Shown: positions 33,705-43,522, counted from the stretch's first letter. The stretch: 64,000 bases of DNA from an uncultured Mediterraneibacter sp. (GCA_934309345.1 CAKRDD010000009.1:38261-102260); one strand, 5' to 3'. Numbers and translations: made by a program. The notes: generated by a model from the letters alone, not told the origin.

Positions 33705-34736
33705 ATGGGCATAATCTTGGCAATTCTGCTATTCAGTGCGATTGTAATCTTTCACGAATTAGGACACTTCCTGCTTGCAAAGAAGAATAAGATCCGTGTG
33801 GATGAATTCTCTCTGGGTCTTGGACCGACTATTTTTGGAAAGCAGTTTGGAGAAACGAAATTCAGCTTAAAGCTTCTTCCGTTTGGCGGAGCCTGTATGA
33901 TGGGAGAAGATGATGTGGATGATATGTCTGAAGGGAGTTTTAATAGCAAATCGGTCTGGGCAAGAATGTCAGTAATTGTTGCAGGACCGGTGTTTAATCT
34001 TATTCTTGCGTGGATTCTCTGCATGATCATTATTGGCTGGACGGGATATCGGGCACCGGTTGTAAGTAGTGTGACAGATGGATATTCAGCGCAGGAGGAA
34101 GGCATTGAACCGGGAGATGTAATCAAGAAGATCGGAGGAAAATCGGTTCATATCTGGAATGATATCAGTCTGTATAATATGATGCATGCAGGGACGAAAA
34201 GTGTAGAGGTTAAGTATGAACGTGATGGTAAGGATTACACTGTTGTGCTGGAACCAAAACAGAACGAGGGAGACGCGTTTCCACTGTTTGGAATTACCGG
34301 TGGTGAGATGGTTCGTCCGGGTGTGATCGGAACAGTCCGATACGGAGCATATACGGTAAAATATTGGATCACGTATACAGTTGACAGTCTGAAAATGTTG
34401 ATCAGCGGAAAGGTAGGAGTAAAAGATCTTTCCGGACCGGTTGGAATTGTCAGTGCTGTAGATGATGTTTATCAGGAAGCAGCTCCGGCAGGTATGGCAG
34501 TAGTGATTTTAAATCTTCTTAATATAGGAGTACTTTTGACTGCCAACCTGGGTGTAATGAATCTGTTACCGCTTCCGGCGTTGGACGGTGGACGTCTTGT
34601 ATTCCTTATCATTGAGGCCGTTCGTGGAAAGAGAGTGCCGCCTGAGAAAGAAGGCATGGTACATTTTGCAGGATTTGTGCTTCTGATGGCATTGATGGTT
34701 GTTATTATGTTTAATGACATTCTGAAACTTGTGTAG
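33705..34736 (+). CDS. rseP: RIP zinc metalloprotease (site-2 protease, RseP/RasP family)
   Basis: A 343-residue membrane metalloprotease. The zinc site HELGH is at residues 17-21 in the first helix, a PDZ domain occupies about 115-190 (EGIEPGDVIKKIGGKSV), and NLLPLPALDGGRL near the C-terminus holds the third zinc ligand. Site-2 proteases cut membrane-embedded substrates such as anti-sigma factors and signal-peptide remnants. The anti-sigma protein at 12077-13204 is a possible but unproven client. It closes the pyrH block. Confidence 0.95.
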   Translation: MGIILAILLFSAIVIFHELGHFLLAKKNKIRVDEFSLGLGPTIFGKQFGETKFSLKLLPFGGACMMGEDDVDDMSEGSFNSKSVWARMSVIVAGPVFNLILAWILCMIIIGWTGYRAPVVSSVTDGYSAQEEGIEPGDVIKKIGGKSVHIWNDISLYNMMHAGTKSVEVKYERDGKDYTVVLEPKQNEGDAFPLFGITGGEMVRPGVIGTVRYGAYTVKYWITYTVDSLKMLISGKVGVKDLSGPVGIVSAVDDVYQEAAPAGMAVVILNLLNIGVLLTANLGVMNLLPLPALDGGRLVFLIIEAVRGKRVPPEKEGMVHFAGFVLLMALMVVIMFNDILKLV

Positions 34737-34807
34737 AAAACAGGAAAGAATAGGAGTTTCCCGCATATACTGGAAAAAGGAAACGAATCAGATGTGGGAG
34801 ACAAACT

Positions 34808-36100
34808 ATGAAACTTTTTCAACCGATACAAGGTTCAATTGAAAGCAAAGAAACGCAGGAGAATCTGATCGATCGTGGTCAACTACAGGTAAATGTTACA
34901 TCTTCTGTGAATGCATTTCCAGTAAAAGAAGCACGGATTTCCATCTCTTATACAGGAATTCCGGAAAGTATATTAGAGCAGGTAGTCACGAATTCTTCCG
35001 GTCAGACAGAACTGGTTGAACTGAATGCACCACCGGAAGAATGGAGTCTGGATGAGAACGAAGAACGTCAACCATATTCAGAGTATACATTGAATATTGA
35101 AGCAGAAGGATTTGAGTCGATCAGTGTTGCGGGAACAGAGATCCTGGCAAACACAAAGGCAATCCAGAATATACGCATGAAACAAAAGGATCAGAGCAGG
35201 GAAGAAGAGCAGGTATTCGTCATCCCTGCTCATACTTTATATGGAAATTATCCTCCAAAGATTGCAGAAGAAGAGATTAAACCGGTAAATGAAACAGGAG
35301 AAATTGTCTTAAGCCGTGTGGTTGTGCCGGAATATATTATCGTACATGATGGATCGCCGCGGGATTCTACAGCACAGAATTATTATGTGAAGTACAAAGA
35401 TTATATAAAAAATGTCGCATCAAGTGAAATCTATGCAACCTGGCCGGCAGATACCATAAGGGCAAATGTGCTGGCAATTATGTCGTTCACTTTGAACCGG
35501 GTTTATACAGAATGGTATCGAAATAAAGGGTTTGATTTTACAATTACATCATCAACGGCATTTGACCACAAATGGATCCCGGAGCGCAATATATTTGAGC
35601 CTATTTCCGTGATCGTGGATGAACTGTTTGCAGACTATCTGTCACGACCGAATGTGCGTCAGCCAATCCTGACGCAGTATTGTGATGGCCGCAGGGTGAG
35701 CTGCCCAAACTGGTTGACACAGTGGGGGTCGAAAAGTCTGGGAGAACAGGGATTTTCTCCAATTGAAATTCTAAGGTATTATTATGGTGACGATATGTAT
35801 ATCAATACGGCAGAAGCAATCTCAGGAGTTCCGTCTTCCTGGCCGGGATATACACTGGAACAGGGTTCACAAGGTCCCAAAGTGCGTCAGATACAGGAAG
35901 AACTGAATGTAATTGCGGGGGCATATCCGGAGATTCCAAAAGTGACGGAAGATGGAATCTATGGACCTGAAACAGAAGCGGCTGTCCGGAAATTTCAATC
36001 TATATTTGGTCTTCCGGTAACAGGAGATGTAGATTATAAAACATGGTATAAGATATCGGAAATTTATGTTGGCGTGTCAAGAATAGCAGAGCTTTCATAA
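34808..36100 (+). CDS. peptidoglycan-binding-domain protein, possibly spore cell-wall related
   Basis: A 430-residue protein without an obvious signal peptide. About 20-130 looks like a beta-sandwich or carboxypeptidase-regulatory-like repeat (VTSSVNAFPVKEARISISY). A central region at about 190-345 contains NVLAIMSFTLNRVYTEWY and YCDGRRVSCPNWLTQWG, reminiscent of SpoIID/LytB-like or cortex-hydrolase-associated domains. The C-terminal part at about 350-420 is a typical peptidoglycan-binding domain (GSQGPKVRQIQEELN, DGIYGPETEAAVRKFQ). It probably binds the cell wall or spore cortex; the enzymatic role, if any, is unknown. Confidence 0.7.
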   Translation: MKLFQPIQGSIESKETQENLIDRGQLQVNVTSSVNAFPVKEARISISYTGIPESILEQVVTNSSGQTELVELNAPPEEWSLDENEERQPYSEYTLNIEAEGFESISVAGTEILANTKAIQNIRMKQKDQSREEEQVFVIPAHTLYGNYPPKIAEEEIKPVNETGEIVLSRVVVPEYIIVHDGSPRDSTAQNYYVKYKDYIKNVASSEIYATWPADTIRANVLAIMSFTLNRVYTEWYRNKGFDFTITSSTAFDHKWIPERNIFEPISVIVDELFADYLSRPNVRQPILTQYCDGRRVSCPNWLTQWGSKSLGEQGFSPIEILRYYYGDDMYINTAEAISGVPSSWPGYTLEQGSQGPKVRQIQEELNVIAGAYPEIPKVTEDGIYGPETEAAVRKFQSIFGLPVTGDVDYKTWYKISEIYVGVSRIAELS

Positions 36101-36137
36101 AGTACAGGAACAGTTCAGACAGGAGACAGTGAAATTA

Positions 36138-37373
36138 ATGGAAAGAGACAGAAGACGAAGGAAAAAACGACGAAGAAATAGAAAAACAACAAGAAAAGGA
36201 TTCGTGTTTCTTGTACTTCTTCTTGTGATCATCGGAGCAGCAGGTGTATTAAAGATGACAAAAGCAGTACCCGGATTATTCCGTGAGTCTGGAAATATCT
36301 TTTTGTCTGATTCTGGTCAGAAAATAGAATTTCCGGAGTTAAATGTATCAGAAGAAGATGTTGCAGATGGTTTTTATTATCAGCAGCTGTCGGAGCAGGA
36401 AAAACAGGTTTATCGTGAGATCCTGCAGGGGGTTCGTTCCATGGAAGAGACCATTCTTCTTCATGCAGGCGAGAATGATGAGGCTGGAAAGATATACGAA
36501 TATCTGATGTATGACCGGCCGGAATTGTTCTGGTGTGACGGAAGCTCAAAAATGACGGTATACAAAGATTATACAGAGTTTCATCCATCTTATATCTGCA
36601 CACAGGAGCAGAGAGAATCCAGACAGGAGCAGATTGAAAATGCAGCACAAGAGGCACTTGCAGGTGCACAGGGCTGTGAGACAGAGTATGAGAAGATCAA
36701 GTACATTTTCAAATATCTTGTAGATACGGTGGATTATGATCAAGACGCATTGGATAATCAGAATATTTATAGTTCTTTGGTTGGGAAAAAATCTGTCTGT
36801 GCAGGATATTCCAGGGCGGCTCAATATCTGTTGAAACAGATGGGAATAGAATGTATTTACGTTGTGGGAACAGTAAAAGAGCAGGGGGCACATGCATGGA
36901 ATATAGTAAAATGTGATGATAAGTATTATCAGATGGATGTGACTTTCGGAGATCCGATCTTTCAGGAGAATGAGACAGGGGAAACACTGCCTCATGATCT
37001 TGTGAATTATGAGTATCTATGCTGTACAGATGAAGAAATTTTTACAGATCATCAGCAGGATGATTTTGTGCCGTATCCGGTGTGTGATTCTAATGATCTG
37101 GAATATTATCGAATAAACGGTCTGTATTATGAAACATTTGATGAGAATGAAATCTATGAAAAAATGAAAGCAGGGATAGAGCAGGGGCAGGAAATGTTTG
37201 CTATCCGCTTTTCGGAAAATGCTGTTTATGAGGTTGCAAAAGAGACAATTATAAACAATCTGATTCCACAGGCGGCGCAGTTTCTTGTAGACTTCAGACA
37301 ATTGGAAGAAGTAAAATATACGTATGCCGCGGATGACAGAAAGCGGATCATAATGATCTTCTGGTATTCATAA
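36138..37373 (+). CDS. transglutaminase-like domain protein, membrane anchored
   Basis: A protein of about 411 residues with a strongly basic N-terminus (RRRKKRRRNRKTTRKG), a single transmembrane helix (about 24-42, FVFLVLLLVIIGAAGVL) and a large outer part. The outer part carries a transglutaminase-like catalytic triad: Cys in KSVCAGYSRAAQYLL, His in GAHAWNIVKCDDKYY and Asp in QMDVTFGDP. In bacteria such domains are usually cysteine proteases or cross-linkers at the surface. The ATG at 36138 is chosen over an in-frame GTG at 36129, which lies only 3 nt after AGGAG. It follows the peptidoglycan-binding gene by 37 nt, so joint action at the envelope is plausible. Confidence 0.82.
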   Translation: MERDRRRRKKRRRNRKTTRKGFVFLVLLLVIIGAAGVLKMTKAVPGLFRESGNIFLSDSGQKIEFPELNVSEEDVADGFYYQQLSEQEKQVYREILQGVRSMEETILLHAGENDEAGKIYEYLMYDRPELFWCDGSSKMTVYKDYTEFHPSYICTQEQRESRQEQIENAAQEALAGAQGCETEYEKIKYIFKYLVDTVDYDQDALDNQNIYSSLVGKKSVCAGYSRAAQYLLKQMGIECIYVVGTVKEQGAHAWNIVKCDDKYYQMDVTFGDPIFQENETGETLPHDLVNYEYLCCTDEEIFTDHQQDDFVPYPVCDSNDLEYYRINGLYYETFDENEIYEKMKAGIEQGQEMFAIRFSENAVYEVAKETIINNLIPQAAQFLVDFRQLEEVKYTYAADDRKRIIMIFWYS

Positions 37374-37453
37374 AAATGCATAAAATATCATTTATAAGTA
37401 AAAAACACCAATATATATTAATAAAAGTACTAAGTTATTCATCAAAAATGATG

Positions 37454-37482
37454 TTGAAATGTCTCTCATGCTGTAGTATAAT
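37454..37482 (+). promoter_or_regulatory. promoter of carAB
   Basis: TTGAAA (37454-37459), 17 bp and a perfect TATAAT (37477-37482), giving a leader of about 90 nt. Confidence 0.8.
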
Positions 37483-37502
37483 CTTTACAATTTGAGAAAG
37501 AG

Positions 37503-37540
37503 GGCGCTCTGGAAGAAAGACTCCATGAGCGCCTTCCTTT
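37503..37540 (+). promoter_or_regulatory. hairpin in the carA leader, possible attenuator
   Basis: GGCGCTC (37503-37509) pairs with GAGCGCC (37527-37533), with an inner TGGA/TCCA stem, followed by TTCCTTTTG. It lies between the promoter and the carA ribosome site and could terminate transcription weakly. I see no clear PyrR-binding anti-antiterminator. Confidence 0.5.
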
Positions 37541-37578
37541 TGAGAAAAAATATTTTTACGAAGGGAAAGGGTGAACAG

Positions 37579-38649
37579 ATGAAAGCGTTTCTTATTTTGG
37601 AAGACGGTACTGTGTTTACAGGAACAAGCATTGGTTCGACGAGAGATATGATCAGTGAGATCGTGTTTAATACTTCAATGACAGGATATCTTGAGGTACT
37701 GACGGACCCTTCTTATGCGGGACAGGCAGTGGTTATGACATATCCGCTGATTGGTAATTATGGAATTACACCGGATATGGAGTCATTAAAGGCATGGCCA
37801 GATGGATATATTGTGAGGGAGTTATCCAGAATGCCAAGTAACTTCAGATGTGAAGGTACAATTCAGGATTTCCTCAGGAAATATGATATTCCGGGTATTG
37901 CAGGAGTTGATACTCGAGCTCTTACAAAGATTTTAAGAGAAAAAGGTACCATGAATGGTATGATCACAACAAACGAGAATTACGATCTTGATGAAGTAAT
38001 CTCCAAGTTGAAGAATTATAAGGTAGAAGGTGTTGTCTCCAAAGTTACATGTGAGGAGAAATACGTTTTAGAAGGAACAGGTAAGAAGGTTGCACTTCTT
38101 GATCTCGGAGCTAAGAAAAACATTGCAAAATCTTTAAATGATCGCGGCTGCGAAGTGACCGTTTATCCGGCCGATACAACAGCGGAGGAGATCATCGCAT
38201 CTAATCCAGATGGCATTATGCTTTCCAATGGACCTGGAGATCCGGCAGAATGTACATCAATTATCAAAGAAATCAAAAAGCTTTATGAAACAGATATCCC
38301 AATATTTGCCATTTGCCTTGGACATCAGTTGATGGCACTTGCAACAGGTGGTACAACTTACAAGTTAAAATACGGACACCGTGGTGGAAACCATCCGGTA
38401 AAAGATCTTCAGACAGGCAGAGTCTACATTTCTTCACAGAATCATGGATATGTTGTTGATGAAGAGAAGATTGATCCGAACGTGGCAGTTCCGGCATTTA
38501 AAAATGTAAATGATGGAACAAACGAAGGACTTGCATATGTCGGAAAGAACATCTTTACAGTTCAGTTCCATCCGGAAGCATGCCCGGGACCACAGGATTC
38601 AGGATACCTGTTCGATAGATTTCTTGAGATGATGGGAGGAGAGAAATAA
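37579..38649 (+). CDS. carA: carbamoyl-phosphate synthase small subunit
   Basis: A 356-residue glutaminase subunit. It supplies ammonia to CarB for carbamoyl phosphate, the precursor of pyrimidines and arginine. The N-terminal domain begins KAFLILEDGTVFTGTSIG. The class I glutamine amidotransferase domain has its nucleophile Cys246 in FAICLGHQLMALATGG and a C-terminal FHPEACPGP with the partner His. The ATG at 37579 follows GGGAAAGGGTG; the longer frame to 37492 would run through the leader hairpin. Its stop overlaps the carB ATG by one base. Confidence 0.97.
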   Translation: MKAFLILEDGTVFTGTSIGSTRDMISEIVFNTSMTGYLEVLTDPSYAGQAVVMTYPLIGNYGITPDMESLKAWPDGYIVRELSRMPSNFRCEGTIQDFLRKYDIPGIAGVDTRALTKILREKGTMNGMITTNENYDLDEVISKLKNYKVEGVVSKVTCEEKYVLEGTGKKVALLDLGAKKNIAKSLNDRGCEVTVYPADTTAEEIIASNPDGIMLSNGPGDPAECTSIIKEIKKLYETDIPIFAICLGHQLMALATGGTTYKLKYGHRGGNHPVKDLQTGRVYISSQNHGYVVDEEKIDPNVAVPAFKNVNDGTNEGLAYVGKNIFTVQFHPEACPGPQDSGYLFDRFLEMMGGEK

Positions 38650-41600
38650 TGCCAAGAGATAATAGTATCAAAAAAGTATTAGTTATCGGTTCTGGTCCGA
38701 TCGTCATCGGACAGGCTGCAGAGTTCGATTATGCTGGAACTCAGGCCTGCCGTTCACTGAAAGAAGAAGGGATTGAGGTTGTACTTCTCAACTCAAACCC
38801 TGCAACAATCATGACAGACAAAGATATCGCAGATCGTGTTTATATCGAGCCACTGACAATTGAGGTTGTTGAGCAGCTGATCAAAAAGGAAAAACCAGAC
38901 AGTGTACTTCCAACACTTGGAGGACAGGCTGGACTGAACCTTGCAATGGAACTTGAAGAGGCTGGATTCTTAAAAGAGAATAATGTACGCCTGATCGGAA
39001 CAACATCTGAGACAATCAAGAAGGCAGAGGACCGCCTGGAATTCAAAGCGACAATGGAGAAGATCGGTGAGCCGGTTGCAGCTTCTCTTGTTGTAGAAAA
39101 TGTAGAAGACGGACTTGCATTTGCAAATAAGATCGGTTATCCGGTTGTTCTTCGTCCTGCTTATACACTGGGAGGAAGCGGTGGTGGTATCGCACATGAT
39201 TCTCAGCAGTTAGTAGAGATCCTTGAGAATGGTCTTCGTCTTTCCCGTGTTGGCCAGGTTCTTGTTGAACGTTGTATCGCAGGATGGAAAGAGATCGAGT
39301 ACGAGGTAATGCGTGACGGAGCAGGAAACTGTATTACAGTATGTAATATGGAAAATATTGACCCGGTTGGAGTTCATACAGGAGACAGTATTGTAGTTGC
39401 ACCTTCTCAGACACTGGGCGATAAAGAATATCAGATGCTTCGTACTTCTGCACTGAACATTATCAGTGAGTTGAATATCACAGGTGGATGTAACGTACAG
39501 TATGCATTACACCCAGAGACATTCGAATATTGTGTAATCGAGGTAAACCCTCGTGTAAGCCGTTCTTCTGCACTTGCTTCCAAAGCAACAGGATACCCGA
39601 TCGCGAAGGTTGCAGCGAAGATCGCACTTGGATACAATCTGGATGAGATCAAGAATGCAATCACACAGAAGACATATGCAAGTTTTGAGCCAATGCTTGA
39701 CTATGTAGTAGTTAAGATCCCAAGACTTCCATTTGATAAGTTTATCAGTGCCAAGAGAACACTGACAACACAGATGAAAGCAACCGGAGAAGTTATGAGT
39801 ATCTGTAATAACTTCGAGGGAGCTCTTATGAAAGCAATCCGTTCTCTGGAGCAGCATGTAGACAGCCTGATGTCTTATGACTTTACAGATCTGACAGATG
39901 ACGAACTGATCGATCAGCTGAAGAAAGTAGATGACATGCGTATGTGGAGAATCGCAGAAGCATGCAGAAGAGGAATCTCTTACGATTTGATCCACGAAAT
40001 CACAAAAGTTGATGAGTGGTTTATCGATAAATTTGCGATCATCACAGAGATGGAAACAGCTCTGAAGACACAGGAACTTACACCGGAGCTTCTTGCAGAA
40101 GCAAAACGTATCGAGTTCCCGGATAATGTGATCGCACAGCTGACAGGTAAGACAGAGCAGGAAATCCACGATATGCGTCATGCAAACGGTATTGTTGCAG
40201 CATATAAGATCGTAGATACTTGTGCAGCAGAGTTCGCCGCAGAGACACCATATTACTACTCTGTATATGGAAGCGAGAATGAAGTTGAACAGACAAAAGA
40301 TAAGAAGAAAGTACTTGTTCTTGGATCCGGTCCGATCCGTATCGGTCAGGGTATCGAGTTCGACTTCTGTTCTGTACATTGTACATGGGCATTTGCAAAA
40401 GACGGATATGAGACAATCATTGTAAATAATAACCCGGAGACAGTAAGTACTGACTTTGACATCGCTGACAAGCTGTACTTCGAACCACTGACACCGGAAG
40501 ATGTAGAGAGTATTGTAGATATCGAGAAACCGGACGGAGCAGTTGTACAGTTTGGTGGACAGACAGCAATCAAACTGACAGAAGCACTTATGAAGATGGG
40601 AGTACCGATCCTTGGTACATCTGCAGAGAATGTAGACAAAGCCGAAGACCGTGAGCTCTTTGATGAGATTCTTGAAGAGTGTGAGATTCCACGTCCGACA
40701 GGTGGAACTGTATTCACAGCAGAGGAAGCAAAAGAAGTTGCCAACAGACTTGGATATCCGGTACTGGTTCGTCCTTCCTACGTTCTTGGTGGACAGGGAA
40801 TGCAGATTGCAATCAACGACAATGATATTGATGAATTCATCGGAATCATCAACAGAATTGCACAGGATCACCCGATCCTTGTAGATAAATATCTTCAGGG
40901 AAAAGAGATTGAGGTCGATGCAGTTTGTGACGGAACAGACATCCTGATTCCAGGTATCATGGAACATATTGAGCGTGCAGGAATCCACTCCGGAGACAGT
41001 ATTTCCGTATATCCGGCACAGAGCCTGACAGAAGGAGCAAAAGCAAAGATTGCTGAGTATACAAGAAGACTTGCAAAATCACTCCATGTTATCGGTATGA
41101 TTAACATCCAGTTTATCGTGTGCGGTGAAGACGATGTATATGTTATCGAAGTAAATCCACGTTCCAGCCGTACAGTACCATATATCAGTAAAGTAACAGG
41201 TATCCCGATCGTTCCGCTGGCAACACAGGTTATCACAGGAAAGAAGATCAAAGATCTTGGATACACACCGGGACTTCAGCCGGAAGCTGATTATGTAGCG
41301 GTTAAGATGCCGGTATTCTCCTTTGAGAAGATCCGCGGCGCTGATATCAGCCTTGGACCTGAAATGAAGTCTACAGGAGAGTGTCTTGGAATTGCGAAGA
41401 CATTCGATGAAGCACTTTACAAAGCATTCATCGGAGCTGGAATCAAGCTTCCGAAGCATAAAAACATGATCATGACAGTCCGTGACGAAGACCATGCAGA
41501 TGCAGTAGAGATTGGAAGAAGATTTGAGAAGATCGGATATCATATCTTTGCAACAAGCGGAACAGCACGCGCGCTGAATGAGGCAGGAGTAAAGGCTACT

Positions 41601-41852
41601 CCGGTTCGTAAGATCGAGCAGGAATCACCGAATCTTCTTGACCTGATCCTCGGACATAAGATCGATCTTGTTATCGATATCCCGGCACAGGGTGCAGAGC
41701 ACTCAAGAGATGGATTTGTAATCCGTAGAAATGCAATCGAGACAGGTGTGAATGTACTGACTGCAATTGATACAGCGTACGCACTGATCACAAGTCTTGA
41801 GAATACAGATATTAAGAAACTGACACTGATCGATATTGCGAAGGTGCAGTAA
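38649..41852 (+). CDS. carB: carbamoyl-phosphate synthase large subunit
   Basis: A 1067-residue synthetase with two homologous ATP-grasp halves (about 1-400 and 553-930). Each has a SGPIVIGQAAEFDYAG- or SGPIRIGQGIEFDF-type start and a VRPAYTLGGSGGG- or VRPSYVLGGQGMQ-type ATP loop. An oligomerisation region separates the halves, and a C-terminal MGS-like allosteric domain (from about 935, with IFATSGTARALNEAGV) completes it. Full length. It is translated directly after carA. Confidence 0.98.
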   Translation: MPRDNSIKKVLVIGSGPIVIGQAAEFDYAGTQACRSLKEEGIEVVLLNSNPATIMTDKDIADRVYIEPLTIEVVEQLIKKEKPDSVLPTLGGQAGLNLAMELEEAGFLKENNVRLIGTTSETIKKAEDRLEFKATMEKIGEPVAASLVVENVEDGLAFANKIGYPVVLRPAYTLGGSGGGIAHDSQQLVEILENGLRLSRVGQVLVERCIAGWKEIEYEVMRDGAGNCITVCNMENIDPVGVHTGDSIVVAPSQTLGDKEYQMLRTSALNIISELNITGGCNVQYALHPETFEYCVIEVNPRVSRSSALASKATGYPIAKVAAKIALGYNLDEIKNAITQKTYASFEPMLDYVVVKIPRLPFDKFISAKRTLTTQMKATGEVMSICNNFEGALMKAIRSLEQHVDSLMSYDFTDLTDDELIDQLKKVDDMRMWRIAEACRRGISYDLIHEITKVDEWFIDKFAIITEMETALKTQELTPELLAEAKRIEFPDNVIAQLTGKTEQEIHDMRHANGIVAAYKIVDTCAAEFAAETPYYYSVYGSENEVEQTKDKKKVLVLGSGPIRIGQGIEFDFCSVHCTWAFAKDGYETIIVNNNPETVSTDFDIADKLYFEPLTPEDVESIVDIEKPDGAVVQFGGQTAIKLTEALMKMGVPILGTSAENVDKAEDRELFDEILEECEIPRPTGGTVFTAEEAKEVANRLGYPVLVRPSYVLGGQGMQIAINDNDIDEFIGIINRIAQDHPILVDKYLQGKEIEVDAVCDGTDILIPGIMEHIERAGIHSGDSISVYPAQSLTEGAKAKIAEYTRRLAKSLHVIGMINIQFIVCGEDDVYVIEVNPRSSRTVPYISKVTGIPIVPLATQVITGKKIKDLGYTPGLQPEADYVAVKMPVFSFEKIRGADISLGPEMKSTGECLGIAKTFDEALYKAFIGAGIKLPKHKNMIMTVRDEDHADAVEIGRRFEKIGYHIFATSGTARALNEAGVKATPVRKIEQESPNLLDLILGHKIDLVIDIPAQGAEHSRDGFVIRRNAIETGVNVLTAIDTAYALITSLENTDIKKLTLIDIAKVQ

Positions 41853-41885
41853 GATTTGTTGAAACAGGATTCTTTTAATTAAAGG

Positions 41886-41950
41886 GAAAGCTATCAATTA
41901 CAATAACAACATAGAATGTGTTGGATTAGTGTAATTGATAGCTTTCTTCT
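41886..41950. terminator. bidirectional terminator after carB (AAGCTATC hairpin, copy 3)
   Basis: Arms 41886-41902 (GAAAGCTATCAATTACA) and 41930-41946 pair perfectly over 17 bp, with an inner CAACA/TGTTG stem. TTCTTCTTTTTG follows on the plus strand, and a purine-to-T run on the minus strand serves the converging HAD gene. It is related in sequence to the hairpins at 10799 and 11331. Confidence 0.8.
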
Positions 41951-41959
41951 TTTTGTTAG

Positions 41960-42724
41960 TTACTCAAACTTTTTTAAAAATTCAAATACTCCATCTTCTT
42001 CAAAGGTTCCTGTTATGTAGGAAGCAGCCTTTTTTACTTCAGCAGGAGCGTGGCCCATTGCTATACTTGTATTTACGGTTCGAAACATATCAATATCATT
42101 TGGGCTGTCACCGAAACCGAAAGTGGGCCAATCTGTCAGATGAAGGTATTCCAGCATTTTTTTAATCCCTATAGCCTTATTACATTCTTTCATAAGGATA
42201 TCACCATGCAGTTTTGTTTGCATGAATAGATTTAGGTGGTGTGCCTGCGCCCATTGAGTAATAGCGGGAAGTTCTTCTGCTTGTTTTAGATGAAAAGTGA
42301 CAGAGTAGATTGCGTCCATTGTGGAAGGGGGTTGCAGAAGTAGTTGATCCACTGGTGGAAATTGTTTTTCTAATGCTTCTCCTTGTTCTGCACGATAAAT
42401 AAAAGAACTTCCTTCAAAATAAGATGAGATTTTAAGTTCTCTCAAATAGTTATATAGTTCTAATAATAATGGGCGTGGAAAAGGACAATCCCATATTACT
42501 TTATCTTGTATGCGAAGATAGGCACCTGTGGAACAGATTATTCCATTAAATCCAATGGATAGAAGATTAGATGGAAGATCAGAATAACCTCTTCCGGTGC
42601 AAAGGAATATTTTATGTCCTTTTATTTTTAAATAAAGCAATTTTTCGCGTAGTTGATGAGAAACAGGCTTCTGATAAGTCGCGAGCGTCCCATCGATGTC
42701 AAAGAAAAAAGCAGAGTTATTCAT
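41960..42724 (-). CDS. Cof-type HAD-superfamily phosphatase
   Basis: A 254-residue HAD hydrolase with AFFFDIDGTLATYQ (Asp9, Asp11), FLCTGRGYSDLP as motif II, and FGFGDSPNDIDMF for the final acidic motif. The minus-strand ATG at 42724 is used because it starts directly before the first motif; upstream in-frame codons run into the operator region of the next transcription unit. Its substrate is unknown. It is transcribed divergently from the SGNH hydrolase gene, so the operator at 42786-42807 could affect both. Confidence 0.9.
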   Translation of the reverse strand: MNNSAFFFDIDGTLATYQKPVSHQLREKLLYLKIKGHKIFLCTGRGYSDLPSNLLSIGFNGIICSTGAYLRIQDKVIWDCPFPRPLLLELYNYLRELKISSYFEGSSFIYRAEQGEALEKQFPPVDQLLLQPPSTMDAIYSVTFHLKQAEELPAITQWAQAHHLNLFMQTKLHGDILMKECNKAIGIKKMLEYLHLTDWPTFGFGDSPNDIDMFRTVNTSIAMGHAPAEVKKAASYITGTFEEDGVFEFLKKFE

Positions 42725-42785
42725 AATAATCACCAAAAAAAATAAAAAGTATTGAATAAAAATGTTTAATGTGCTACTGTCTATA

Positions 42786-42807
42786 TATAACATAATATAA
42801 CGTATTA
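42786..42807. promoter_or_regulatory. GntR-type operator, double palindrome (site 1)
   Basis: TATAACATAATA (42786-42797) and TATAACGTATTA (42796-42807) are two palindrome-like boxes with centres 10 bp apart. The same pair occurs at 46891, 48733 and 55043. It lies about 45 bp before the SGNH hydrolase start. Confidence 0.65.
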
Positions 42808-42849
42808 TATCAAAAGTAAACATCTAAATGAAATAAGGAGGGAATAAAA

Positions 42850-43485
42850 TTGAAAAATAGAATTCTTTGTATAGGAGATTCAAATACCTGGGGATATATG
42901 CCAGGTAGTGGAAAAAGATATGAAAAAGAAGTTAGATGGACAGGAAGGATTGCACAGTCACTTCAACAGGAATATGAAGTTGTTGAAGAGGGAATGAATG
43001 GAAGAACAACAGCATTTACTGATCGAATTGAACCAGGTACATGTGCATTGGATTATTTATACCCTTGCTTGATTTCACAATTTCCCCTAGATTATATCAT
43101 CGTTATGCTAGGAACAAACGATACAAAAATAAGATATGGTGTGAATGCAGTAGAGATTGGATATGGCATTGACGAAGTTCTATTACAAATAGAAGATGTG
43201 TGTAGACGAAAAGGTCAGAATCCAGTGAAAATCGTTATTGCACCAGCGAAGTTATATCCAAAGTCAGAGTGGGTAGAATTTTCTGAGGAATCTTGTAGAA
43301 AAGCAATACAACTGACTGAAGAATATCGTCAGATTGCAGCTATTCACAAGGCGCATTTTTTAAGTGCAGCGGAGATATTGGATGAAAAGTGCATTGGCTC
43401 AGACGGAATTCATTTCACGGAAGAAGGTCATAGAAGGCTTGCAGAAGAAATTTTATTGCTGATAAAAAATATTTGTGAAAAGTAA
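42850..43485 (+). CDS. SGNH/GDSL-family hydrolase
   Basis: A 211-residue esterase-type hydrolase. Block I is CIGDSNTWGY (nucleophile Ser), block III is VMLGTNDTK, and the catalytic Asp-His pair is in SDGIHFTEEGH near residue 192. Start is TTG at 42850 directly behind AAGGAGGGA; no ATG is better placed. There is no signal peptide, so it acts in the cytoplasm, perhaps removing an acyl or acetyl group from an imported substrate. It is the first gene of a unit with a BtpA-like protein and a sugar kinase under the shared operator. Confidence 0.85.
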   Translation: MKNRILCIGDSNTWGYMPGSGKRYEKEVRWTGRIAQSLQQEYEVVEEGMNGRTTAFTDRIEPGTCALDYLYPCLISQFPLDYIIVMLGTNDTKIRYGVNAVEIGYGIDEVLLQIEDVCRRKGQNPVKIVIAPAKLYPKSEWVEFSEESCRKAIQLTEEYRQIAAIHKAHFLSAAEILDEKCIGSDGIHFTEEGHRRLAEEILLLIKNICEK

Positions 43486-43522
43486 TTTAACAGACGAAAA
43501 GAAGAAATGGAGAGATAATAAA

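Noticed and set aside
39507..40988. A 493-codon open frame antisense to carB
   Set aside because: It is rich in Cys, Phe, Ile and Leu, has no ribosome-binding site and lies wholly opposite an intact, highly conserved gene; it is a codon-usage shadow.
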